64,000 nt of DNA, from assembly GCA_017643585.1 (NCBI GenBank), contig JAEPND010000004.1, positions 151,011 through 215,010 of the forward strand, given 5' to 3'. Both the position numbers and the translations under genes were made by a program. Under the pieces are notes generated by a model that saw only the letters and a program-made list of their open reading frames with translations, did no database searches and was not told the origin of the DNA. Positions 46,440 to 54,305 of the stretch are shown one piece after another. The stretch's first letter is position 1. Each line of letters begins with the position of its first letter. Source of the stretch: Maricaulis sp. GTDB lineage: Bacteria; Pseudomonadota; Alphaproteobacteria; Caulobacterales; Maricaulaceae.

Positions 46440-46453
46440 TGACATCGTTGTCA
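46440..46453. promoter_or_regulatory. LacI-type operator between TBDR B and halogenase array B
   Basis: TGACATCGTTGTCA matches the TGACAACGTTGTCA consensus at 13 of 14 positions, flanked by AT and AT to give a longer inverted repeat. It is centred 44 bases before the TBDR start and about 136 bases before the first halogenase start. Confidence 0.75.
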
Positions 46454-46582
46454 ATTGCTGTCACCATCACCTAAACACTTCGACCTGTCAACAATAGCAA
46501 TTCGAAGAAGTTGAAAGTTTAGTGCCCAGAACAAGCAAACCATGCGTGATTTTCAGGGCGGCACGGGGGAGAAAAATCGGCC

Positions 46583-48094
46583 ATGAAGGCGAAGCGTCGC
46601 ATCGTCATCGTTGGTGGAGGGACAGCGGATTGGATGGCTGCTGCAGCCCTGTCGGCAATGCTTCCCAGACAGGGTTTTTCAATAAATCTCGTCAAGTCGG
46701 AGCAGATCGGTATCATCGGTGTGGGCGAAGCCACGCTGCCCCATCTACGCCATTTCAACGACACCATCGGCATCCAGGAAGCCGAGTTCGTGCAGGCCAC
46801 GTCCGCAACCATGAAACTCGGCATCGAATTCGTGAACTGGGGCGATATCGGCGACCGCTATATTCACCCGTTTGGCACGTTCGGACACGCCATTCAGGGG
46901 GTGAAATTCCACCAAGCCTGGCGCAAATTGAATGCGGACGCCGGGGCCGGTGAGATTGGCAAATATTCATTGCCGGTGCGCATGTTCCAGGCCGGAAAAT
47001 TCGACATTCCAGGAAGTATTTACCGTTCTATTACATTGAGTTATGGTTATGCATACCATTTCGACGCAAACCGTTACGCACCCTTCCTGCGTCAAATCTC
47101 CGAACGGCGCGGCGTGGTCCGCACCGAAGGAGATGTCAACGTTGTCATTCCAAATCCTGAAAACGGCGAGATACACTCGATCCTGCTGGACAACGGCGCA
47201 CAACTCGAGGGCGATTTCTTCATCGATTGCACCGGGTTTCGAGGCGTCCTCATCGAGCAGGCGCTCGAAGCGGGATATGAGGACTGGTTCCACTGGTTGC
47301 CGTGTGATCGTACAATCGCTGTCCCGTCTGCGGCCAGCATTCCGACGCCGCCCAATACGCGAGCGACAGCCCACGCGGCGGGCTGGCAATGGCGCATCCC
47401 GCTGCAACACCGCATGGGAAATGGTCACGTCTATGCCAGCGGGTTCATGGATGAGGACGAAGCCGAAAGCATCCTGCGCGCGAACATTGAGGGCGAGCTC
47501 ATCGCCGAGCCGCGCCCGCTCCGCTTCACAACCGGTCGACGCAAGCAGTTCTGGGCCAAGAACTGTATCTCGGTCGGCCTGGCCAGCGGCTTCCTTGAAC
47601 CGCTGGAATCGACCAGCATCCATCCTACCCAGCTGGCGATCACCAATTTCATCGAACTCCTGCCCGTCACCTCTGACATGTCCCGTGAGCGCGACGAGTA
47701 CAACACGATCATGGCGCGCGAATTCGAACGGGTTCGCGACTTCCTGATCTTGCACTACCATGTGACCAGGCGACAGGATTCAGAGTTCTGGAACTATGTT
47801 CGCACCATGGAAATCCCCGCATCGCTTCAGGAAAAGATCGACCTGTACTCGGCGCGGGGGCGGGTCGCGCGCTACCAACAGGGTCTGTTTCTCGAACCCA
47901 GCTGGCTCGCTGTCTATCTTGGTCAGGGCCTGGTGCCGGGCCAGCCGGACCCGTCGGCGGCACCGCTCGACCTTGCGGACCTGGCAAGTCAGTTCAAGGC
48001 GCTTGACCAGGACATCACCGCCGCATTGGCCAGCATGCCCGGACACGACCACCGACTGGCTGAAATGCTCGAAACCGTGAGCCATACACAATGA
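46583..48094 (+). CDS. Flavin-dependent halogenase family protein, array B gene 1, altered FAD motif
   Basis: This 503-residue protein keeps the lysine K78 (MKLGIEF), WQWRIP (268-273) and E342 (LEPLESTS), so the halogenating end looks intact. Two FAD-binding residues are not. The Rossmann loop reads GGGTAD (11-16) instead of GGGTAG, putting Asp for the third glycine, and the strand-2 residue that holds the FAD ribose is K38 (NLVKSEQ) where all intact paralogues have Glu (LVES or LIES). The IHLIQ segment after the glutamate is IHPTQ. Both first changes could come from single G-to-A mutations. FAD binding is probably weakened or lost. The ribosome site GGGGGAG is 11 bases from the ATG. Confidence 0.82.
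   Translation: MKAKRRIVIVGGGTADWMAAAALSAMLPRQGFSINLVKSEQIGIIGVGEATLPHLRHFNDTIGIQEAEFVQATSATMKLGIEFVNWGDIGDRYIHPFGTFGHAIQGVKFHQAWRKLNADAGAGEIGKYSLPVRMFQAGKFDIPGSIYRSITLSYGYAYHFDANRYAPFLRQISERRGVVRTEGDVNVVIPNPENGEIHSILLDNGAQLEGDFFIDCTGFRGVLIEQALEAGYEDWFHWLPCDRTIAVPSAASIPTPPNTRATAHAAGWQWRIPLQHRMGNGHVYASGFMDEDEAESILRANIEGELIAEPRPLRFTTGRRKQFWAKNCISVGLASGFLEPLESTSIHPTQLAITNFIELLPVTSDMSRERDEYNTIMAREFERVRDFLILHYHVTRRQDSEFWNYVRTMEIPASLQEKIDLYSARGRVARYQQGLFLEPSWLAVYLGQGLVPGQPDPSAAPLDLADLASQFKALDQDITAALASMPGHDHRLAEMLETVSHTQ
47134..47147. promoter_or_regulatory. Operator-like palindrome inside the first halogenase gene of array B
   Basis: TGTCAACGTTGTCA matches the consensus at 13 of 14 positions but lies in coding sequence (DVNVVIP), 694 bases downstream of the operator at 46440-46453. 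It could act as an auxiliary site for repressor looping, or be a coincidence. Confidence 0.35.
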
Positions 48095-49323
48095 CCCGAC
48101 CTATCAGACGCATAGCGATCCTGGGCTCGGGACTTGAAGCGGTGCTTGCCGAGTTTGTGCTGGCCCAGCGCACCGGTCTGGAGGTTGCGCGCTATTCGGA
48201 ATCGAATACTCCAGCCCTGTCGGCGGCGCATAGTGTGCTCACCCCGCAGGCCCTGCAACAGCTCGAACATGCGGGGTTGAGTCTGCGCGACCTGCTGGGT
48301 CTTCCGGGCTCGCTTCCGACCCTGGGCGCCCGGTTGAGCAAAGAGGGCCAGACGCGTTGCCGCCCGTTTGGCCCCTGCGGTCTCGACTGGGCAGGCACTG
48401 GATTTCATCACCATTGGCTTCGTGCACGACACGGAGGGCTGGCCGTACCGTACGCAGCCTTCTCGCCAGCCTACCGTGCCATGCAGGAAAACCGATTTGC
48501 GCCACCCGACCGTCGCAACCGGATCGGGGCACTTCAGCATGAATCCGGGCTGCATGTGCATCCGGCTGCCCTCTTCGATCGGCTGGCACAGGCTCGGCAA
48601 GCCCACCCCATCCATCCGGGCCTGGACGTCGACGCAGACCTGATTATCGATGCCCGCGAGGTCACACCGGGGCTCGAGCGCGCCGAAACCGGGATCGTCC
48701 AGCCCTGTTCGGAATGGACGTGCGAGGTCGGCGAGTTGCACGTGTCGATCCCCTTGCGTGGAGAAACGCTTGAACAGCGCATAGCTCCAGCTTCACCAAC
48801 CACCGCAATCCTGCCCCCGTGGACCGGAAACAGGGTCAGCATCGGCCAGGCAGCGCATGCTGGACCGTGTCTGCCAGGCCTTGCCGTGGAACGCCTCCTG
48901 TTTGAACTGGATTTGCTGATCGAGCTCATGCCCGATGCTGCGTGCGACCCGGCAGAGACCCTCGAATACAACCGGATCTGGATCGAGGAGATGAAAGAAG
49001 TAGACGCCCTGGTCTCGCTCTATTTGGATGTTGAGAACCCGCGCGCGTCGGAGCGATTGCAAATGTTCCAACACAGAGGCTATGTCCGCTCGCTCGACAC
49101 CAGCCTGGTCACGGAGAGCGACTGGATTTCCCATGCCCTGGCGCTGGGTCATATTCCTCGACACCACGACCCGCTGTCACACCGTCTCGACGACAGCCGC
49201 CTGAAACTGGAGCTCGGACAACTGCTCCAGAAGGTGAATACCGTGAGCGGCGAGTTTCCACCCTTCGCCGTCTATCTCGAGGCCATCGACAAGGCCCTTG
49301 GCCGCGCGGAGGAAACCGCATGA
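48091..49323 (+). CDS. Halogenase-like pseudoenzyme, array B gene 2
   Basis: This 410-residue protein is shorter than its neighbours by about 95 residues and strongly diverged. The N terminus RRIAILGSGLEAVLAEFVLA still looks like a Rossmann start, and the C-terminal part (ETLEYNRIWIEEMKEVDALV, PPFAVYLEAIDKAL) follows the halogenase pattern. The FKLGI lysine, the WxWxIP motif and the PLEST glutamate are all absent; the last region reads AAHAGPCLPGLAVERLL. It cannot be a normal halogenase. Start and stop overlap genes 1 and 3 by ATGA junctions, so it is translated with them. It takes the same place as the pseudoenzyme of array A, from which it differs greatly. Confidence 0.72.
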   Translation: MTRPIRRIAILGSGLEAVLAEFVLAQRTGLEVARYSESNTPALSAAHSVLTPQALQQLEHAGLSLRDLLGLPGSLPTLGARLSKEGQTRCRPFGPCGLDWAGTGFHHHWLRARHGGLAVPYAAFSPAYRAMQENRFAPPDRRNRIGALQHESGLHVHPAALFDRLAQARQAHPIHPGLDVDADLIIDAREVTPGLERAETGIVQPCSEWTCEVGELHVSIPLRGETLEQRIAPASPTTAILPPWTGNRVSIGQAAHAGPCLPGLAVERLLFELDLLIELMPDAACDPAETLEYNRIWIEEMKEVDALVSLYLDVENPRASERLQMFQHRGYVRSLDTSLVTESDWISHALALGHIPRHHDPLSHRLDDSRLKLELGQLLQKVNTVSGEFPPFAVYLEAIDKALGRAEETA

Positions 49324-50846
49324 GCGCACGTCCAGTCTCCAAGGTCCTGATCGCAGGCGGTGGTACCGCCGGCTGGATGACCGCGGCAGCTTTGAGCAAG
49401 TTTATCCTGCCGGCCGGGGTCAGCGTGGAACTCGTCGAATCCGATGCCATCGGCACGGTGGGCGTCGGTGAAGCCAGCATTCCCGGGATCGCGGATTTCA
49501 ACCGCATGCTGGGTATCTCGGAGCCAGATTTCATCGCCGCCACCAGGGGCAGTTTCAAACTTGGCATCGAGTTTGTGAACTGGGGAGCGATTGGCGAAAG
49601 TTATCTGCATCCTTTTGGCGATTACGGGTTCGCGCTGCAGGGCGAGGATTTCCACCATTTCTGGAACCGCGCACGGCTGCACGGTGACGCCCATGCGCTG
49701 GAGACATATTCGATGTGTTGCATGGCGGCCCGCGCCGGCAAGTTCATGCTGCCGGCCAGCGATCTGCAATCTCCCGTCTCCCAGATGCGTCACGCCTATC
49801 ATTTCGACGCCGGCCTCTATGCCCGCTTGCTTCGCAGTTTCGCTGAAAGACGCGGCGTGGTCCGCCGGGAGGGGCGTATATCCGGAATTGAGCGTGATGG
49901 TCAGAGCGGAGCGATTCTGGCCCTGACGCTTGATGACGGATCCCGCCTGGAAGCGGATCTGTTTGTCGACTGCACAGGTTTTCGCGGCCTGTTGATCGGT
50001 GATGAACTGGGCGTCGCGTACGAGGATTGGAGACAGTGGCTTCCCTGTGATCGTGCCATCGCCCTGCCAACAGCCAGAGGCGAGACAACGCCACCCTTCA
50101 CGCGCGCCACGGCGCGGGAAGCCGGCTGGCAATGGCGGATCCCGCTCCAGCATCGTGTTGGCAATGGTTACGTCTACTCCTCTGCTCATACAGATGATGA
50201 TCGTGCGCTGGACGTATTGACCCGGAACATGGACGGGAACGTCCTGGCCGAACCCAACCGGCTTCGCTTCACCCCCGGCCGGCGCACACGTTTCTGGGAG
50301 AAGAACTGCGTTGCGATCGGATTGTCATCGGGTTTCCTGGAGCCGCTTGAATCAACCTCCATCCAGCTGATTCAGGAAGGCGTGAGCAAGCTCCTGGCAC
50401 TGTTCCCAAGGGATGGCATGAGCCCGCTGGAAACCAAGCGCTACAATACGATCATGGCAGACGCCTTCGACTATATTCGGGACTTCCTGATCCTGCACTA
50501 TCACGCGACGCGCCGGGACGACTCGCCGTTCTGGAACCACGTTCGAACGATGGATATTCCCGACAGCCTCGCCGAGACGCTGGACCTGTTCCGCGGAAAT
50601 GGCCGCTTCTTCGCCCACAAGGGCGATCTTTTCACTCTGACAAGCTGGCTCGCCGTGATGGTGGGACAGGGCATCGAGCCCAAGGCCTACTCCCCCGTTG
50701 CGGACAGTCTTGCCAGCGCCGAACTGACCACGACGCTGAAAGACATGCGGGAAACCTATGCCCTGGCGGCGAGCAAAATGCCGCCACACGACGCCTTCAT
50801 CGCGCATATGCTCAAGAAGGCCAGTATCCAAGGAGAGCATGCATGA
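49320..50846 (+). CDS. Flavin-dependent (tryptophan) halogenase family protein, array B gene 3
   Basis: This 508-residue protein has the full motif set: GGGTAG (13-18), VELVES then GVGEAS, K80 in FKLGIEF, WQWRIP (270-275) and E344 in FLEPLESTSIQLIQ. It is likely a working FADH2-dependent enzyme of unknown substrate, with no signal peptide. ATGA overlaps join it to genes 2 and 4. By position it corresponds to 21516-23039 in array A. Confidence 0.88.
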   Translation: MSARPVSKVLIAGGGTAGWMTAAALSKFILPAGVSVELVESDAIGTVGVGEASIPGIADFNRMLGISEPDFIAATRGSFKLGIEFVNWGAIGESYLHPFGDYGFALQGEDFHHFWNRARLHGDAHALETYSMCCMAARAGKFMLPASDLQSPVSQMRHAYHFDAGLYARLLRSFAERRGVVRREGRISGIERDGQSGAILALTLDDGSRLEADLFVDCTGFRGLLIGDELGVAYEDWRQWLPCDRAIALPTARGETTPPFTRATAREAGWQWRIPLQHRVGNGYVYSSAHTDDDRALDVLTRNMDGNVLAEPNRLRFTPGRRTRFWEKNCVAIGLSSGFLEPLESTSIQLIQEGVSKLLALFPRDGMSPLETKRYNTIMADAFDYIRDFLILHYHATRRDDSPFWNHVRTMDIPDSLAETLDLFRGNGRFFAHKGDLFTLTSWLAVMVGQGIEPKAYSPVADSLASAELTTTLKDMRETYALAASKMPPHDAFIAHMLKKASIQGEHA

Positions 50847-52375
50847 CCGTCAAGCCGATCCGTTCCGTTACGATCGTCGGTGGAGGCACGGCCGGCTGGA
50901 TGACCGCTGCGGCCATGTCCAAGATTTTCGCGGATCATGATCTCAAGATTGCGCTCATCGAGTCCGAACAGATCGGTACGGTGGGTGTCGGTGAGGCCAC
51001 CATCCCGCAGATCCTGCTGTTCAACCGGATGCTGGGCATCGATGAGAACGCGTTCATCAAGGCCACCCAGGCCACTTTCAAACTGGGTATCGAGTTTGAG
51101 GGCTGGCGTCGGCAGGGACATTCCTACCTCCACCCGTTCGGCTCGTATGGCAGTGACATGGACGGGGTGATGTTTCATCACTTCTGGCTCAATGCGCGGC
51201 AGCGTGGTTACGAAGTCGAGCTGCCGGAATTCTGCTTACAGGTACTCGCGGCGCGCGAGGGACGCTTTCTGCGTCCGGTGCCCAATGCCAAGAACTCGCC
51301 GCTTGGCCATATTGCCTACGCCTTCCAGTTCGATGCCGGACTCTATGCGAAATACTTGCGTGACTATGCCGAGGCGCGCGGGGTCGAGCGGATCGAGGGT
51401 CGTGTCGAACACACATCCCTGCACCCGGAGAATGGTCACCTCGCCTCGGTGAGCCTGCAGGACGGTCGAGAGTATTCCGCCGACTTTTTCATCGATTGTT
51501 CCGGTTTCCGCGGCCTCTTGATCGAACAGGCCCTGGAGACCGGTTACGAGGACTGGAGCGACTGGCTCCCGTGCAATCGGGCCCTGGCCGTGCCTTCAGA
51601 GCGTGTCCGTGCACCCGACCCGTTCACGCGCTCGACCGCTCGTCCCGCGGGCTGGCAATGGCATATCCCGCTGCAACACCGCACCGGAAACGGACATGTC
51701 TATTGCTCGGATCATATGCGCGATGATGAGGCCGCCGCGATCCTGCTGGACAATCTGGAGGGCCGGGCGCTGCGCGACCCGATCCAGCTGCGCTTTGTCA
51801 CCGGCCACCGCCGCAAATTCTGGAACCGGAATGTGCTGGCCATTGGTCTGGCGGCCGGGTTCATGGAACCTCTGGAGTCGACCAGCATCCATCTGATCCA
51901 GAGTGGTATCGCGCGCCTGATGACGCTCTTCCCCGACCGGAGTTTCAATCCGGCAGACATCGAGGAATACAATCGCCTGACGTTGCAAGAGTATGAGTAT
52001 GTGCGTGACTTCCTGGTGTTGCACTATCGTCAGACCGAGCGTGACGACAGCGAGTTCTGGCGTCGGTGCCGAAATCTTCCGATGACCGATCACCTCGCGC
52101 GCAAGCTGGAGCTCTACCGTACGAATGGCCGCGTCTACCGGGAGAAGGACGAGCTGTTCAATGAGACCAGCTGGCTCGCCGTGATGGACGGGCAAGGTGT
52201 TGTACCGGAGGGTCACCACCCTCTTGTGGCCAGTCTCGGCGAGATGGAAGTCGATGCCCGCCTTGAGCAAATACTCTCAGTGATCCGGGCATCAGCAGAT
52301 CACATGCCTCGTCATGAGGAATTTATCGCGCAACATTGCGCCGCCGAACCTGATTTACTGTCAGAGAACGTGTAG
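50843..52375 (+). CDS. Flavin-dependent (tryptophan) halogenase family protein, array B gene 4
   Basis: This 510-residue protein has GGGTAG (13-18), GVGEAT near 48, K80 in FKLGIEF, the tryptophan signature as WQWHIP (271-276, still WxWxIP) and E345 in FMEPLESTSIHLIQ. The residues after FKLGIEF are EGWRRQG instead of the usual VNWG, so the pocket may differ. It starts by ATGA overlap with gene 3, and its stop lies 10 bases before the start of the GH9 gene, joining the halogenase array to a glucanase in one operon. Confidence 0.88.
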   Translation: MTVKPIRSVTIVGGGTAGWMTAAAMSKIFADHDLKIALIESEQIGTVGVGEATIPQILLFNRMLGIDENAFIKATQATFKLGIEFEGWRRQGHSYLHPFGSYGSDMDGVMFHHFWLNARQRGYEVELPEFCLQVLAAREGRFLRPVPNAKNSPLGHIAYAFQFDAGLYAKYLRDYAEARGVERIEGRVEHTSLHPENGHLASVSLQDGREYSADFFIDCSGFRGLLIEQALETGYEDWSDWLPCNRALAVPSERVRAPDPFTRSTARPAGWQWHIPLQHRTGNGHVYCSDHMRDDEAAAILLDNLEGRALRDPIQLRFVTGHRRKFWNRNVLAIGLAAGFMEPLESTSIHLIQSGIARLMTLFPDRSFNPADIEEYNRLTLQEYEYVRDFLVLHYRQTERDDSEFWRRCRNLPMTDHLARKLELYRTNGRVYREKDELFNETSWLAVMDGQGVVPEGHHPLVASLGEMEVDARLEQILSVIRASADHMPRHEEFIAQHCAAEPDLLSENV

Positions 52376-52385
52376 GAGTGGCCCC

Positions 52386-54218
52386 ATGCTCGTTCTAGCC
52401 GCCAGCCTGCTCGGAGTTCTGCAAGCCACACCAGACTGTGCGCTCGCAGAAGACTTCCCTCCGATTGTCATGAACCAGACCGGTTTCGAAGCAAATGGCC
52501 CCAAGCTCGCCATTTTGCGGACCAGCACCGAGACCGCCGTGGGCTGGCGTATTGTGGACGCGGATGGCCAGGCTCTGGCCGCAGGCATGAGCGATCCGTT
52601 CGGCTTTGACCACACCGCTGGCGAAGCACTTCACCGCATCGACCTTGGCTCTGTTACGGCGACCGGGGACGGCTTCACCATCGAAGCCTGTGGCGTGCGT
52701 TCGCGGTCATTCTCGATCGGAGAGCGGCCCTATGCGGAACTGGCGGAAGACAGTTTGCGCTATTTCTATCTGAATCGACTTGGAACGGACCTCGACCCGG
52801 CCTTTACCGCAGGAGAGGCGTGGGCCCGCGAAGGCGGATTTTTCGACAGTCGCGTCACCTGCTTCAGCGGGAGGGACATGACAGGAAGCCAATGGCCCGG
52901 CTGCGCTTATGAGCTGGATACAACCGGCGGCTGGGCGGATGCCGGCGATTATGGCCAATACGTCGTCAATGGCGGCATTTCGGTCTGGACGCTGCAACAC
53001 GTCTACGAGCGCTTCAATGCGCGCGGACAACTTGACGAGCTCGGCTGGGATGGTGCGCGGGTCGCCTTGCCCGAGAGCCAGGACGGGATCAGCGAGATCC
53101 TGCTTGAGGCCCGCTGGCAACTGGAATTCATGCTGGCCATGCAGGTCCCCGACGGGGCCGCAGTCTGGGTCGATGCCCGCGAACCGGGCGCAGAACAGTC
53201 ACATCCGGCCCACATAGACGGCTCGGGCCTCGCCCATCACAAGCTTCACGAACGGTCCTGGCTGCCGCTCCCCCTCTTGCCAGAGGATGCCGAGGAAACC
53301 CGGTACCTGATCCCCCCGACGACAGCAGCCACGCTCAACCTGGCAGCGTCAGCCGCCCAGTGCTCCCGTCTCTGGCGCGCCCTGGACGACGCGTTCGCCG
53401 CACGCTGCCTGGCCGCAGCCCGTCGCGCTTTCCAGGCCGCCGAGCGGCACCCGGACCTGTTGGCATACAATACGTTCGACGGCGGAGGCGCCTATGGTGA
53501 CCTCATCGTTGCAGATGAGTTTTACTGGGCTGCGGTCGAGCTCTACCTGTCCACGGGTGAGCCGGAATACCGCCAATCCGCACTGCGTTATCGAGGGCAA
53601 ATGGAGACCCGTCGCGCGATCTTCTGGGCCAACACCGAAATACTGCCCGAACTCTCGCTCTCGCTGGCCGCTCCGGACAATCAGCTGCGCAATCAGGCCG
53701 AGGAACTGATCGTGGCAACCGCCGCCCAGTATCACGAAGAAATGGCGGCCACCGGCTATCACTATCCACTGACTCCATCTGAGATAACCTGGGGCTCCAG
53801 CGCCAACCTGCTCAACCGGGCGCTGGTCCTTGCAGCGGCACATGATATCGATCCGGACCGCGGCTTCCGCGACGGTGTCGTCCACGCGATGGATTACCTG
53901 CTGGGACGCAACCCGCTCGACCAGAGCTATATCGCTGGCCATGGCGCACGGCCGATGCGCTTTCCCCATCACCGGTTCTGGGCGAATGGCGCCGACCCCG
54001 AATTTCCCGAAGCCCCACCAGGTGCTCTGTCCGGCGGTCCGAATTACCGCATTATGACCGACCCGATTGCAAGGGAGATGGACGGTCAGTGTGCGCCCCA
54101 GACCTGCTGGGCCGACCATGTTGACGCTTATGCGCTGAATGAAGTGGCCATCAACTGGAACGCGCCACTCTTCGCCATATCCGCCTATCTTGACGCCTCA
54201 CAAGCCGAACACGACTAA
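52386..54218 (+). CDS. GH9 endo-beta-1,4-glucanase, exported
   Basis: This 610-residue enzyme starts at ATG 52386 (AGGAG upstream) with a short signal peptide ending near ALAED. An N-terminal immunoglobulin-like CelD-type domain (about 24-112, PIVMNQTGFEANGPK) precedes the alpha/alpha barrel. The catalytic aspartates D185 and D188 are in GGWADAGDYG, the conserved HHRFW lies near 524 and the acid E586 in ALNEVAINWNAP. It hydrolyses cellulose-like or mixed-linkage beta-glucan in the periplasm. Encoded directly after the halogenases and before a GH3 exo-enzyme, it suggests module B handles beta-1,4 or mixed-linkage glucan. Confidence 0.9.
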   Translation: MLVLAASLLGVLQATPDCALAEDFPPIVMNQTGFEANGPKLAILRTSTETAVGWRIVDADGQALAAGMSDPFGFDHTAGEALHRIDLGSVTATGDGFTIEACGVRSRSFSIGERPYAELAEDSLRYFYLNRLGTDLDPAFTAGEAWAREGGFFDSRVTCFSGRDMTGSQWPGCAYELDTTGGWADAGDYGQYVVNGGISVWTLQHVYERFNARGQLDELGWDGARVALPESQDGISEILLEARWQLEFMLAMQVPDGAAVWVDAREPGAEQSHPAHIDGSGLAHHKLHERSWLPLPLLPEDAEETRYLIPPTTAATLNLAASAAQCSRLWRALDDAFAARCLAAARRAFQAAERHPDLLAYNTFDGGGAYGDLIVADEFYWAAVELYLSTGEPEYRQSALRYRGQMETRRAIFWANTEILPELSLSLAAPDNQLRNQAEELIVATAAQYHEEMAATGYHYPLTPSEITWGSSANLLNRALVLAAAHDIDPDRGFRDGVVHAMDYLLGRNPLDQSYIAGHGARPMRFPHHRFWANGADPEFPEAPPGALSGGPNYRIMTDPIAREMDGQCAPQTCWADHVDAYALNEVAINWNAPLFAISAYLDASQAEHD

Positions 54219-54254
54219 TCCAGAACCGCCTGCAGGTCGCCTTGATCGCAAGAT

Positions 54255-54268
54255 TGACAACGTTGTCT
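54255..54268. promoter_or_regulatory. LacI-type operator upstream of the module B GH3 gene
   Basis: TGACAACGTTGTCT matches the consensus at 13 of 14 positions, centred 44 bases before the GH3 ATG and 36 bases after the GH9 stop. It gives the GH3 its own regulated promoter. Confidence 0.75.
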
Positions 54269-54305
54269 AAATACGATCATCTAACCTCAAACAGGGGAGC
54301 CACTC

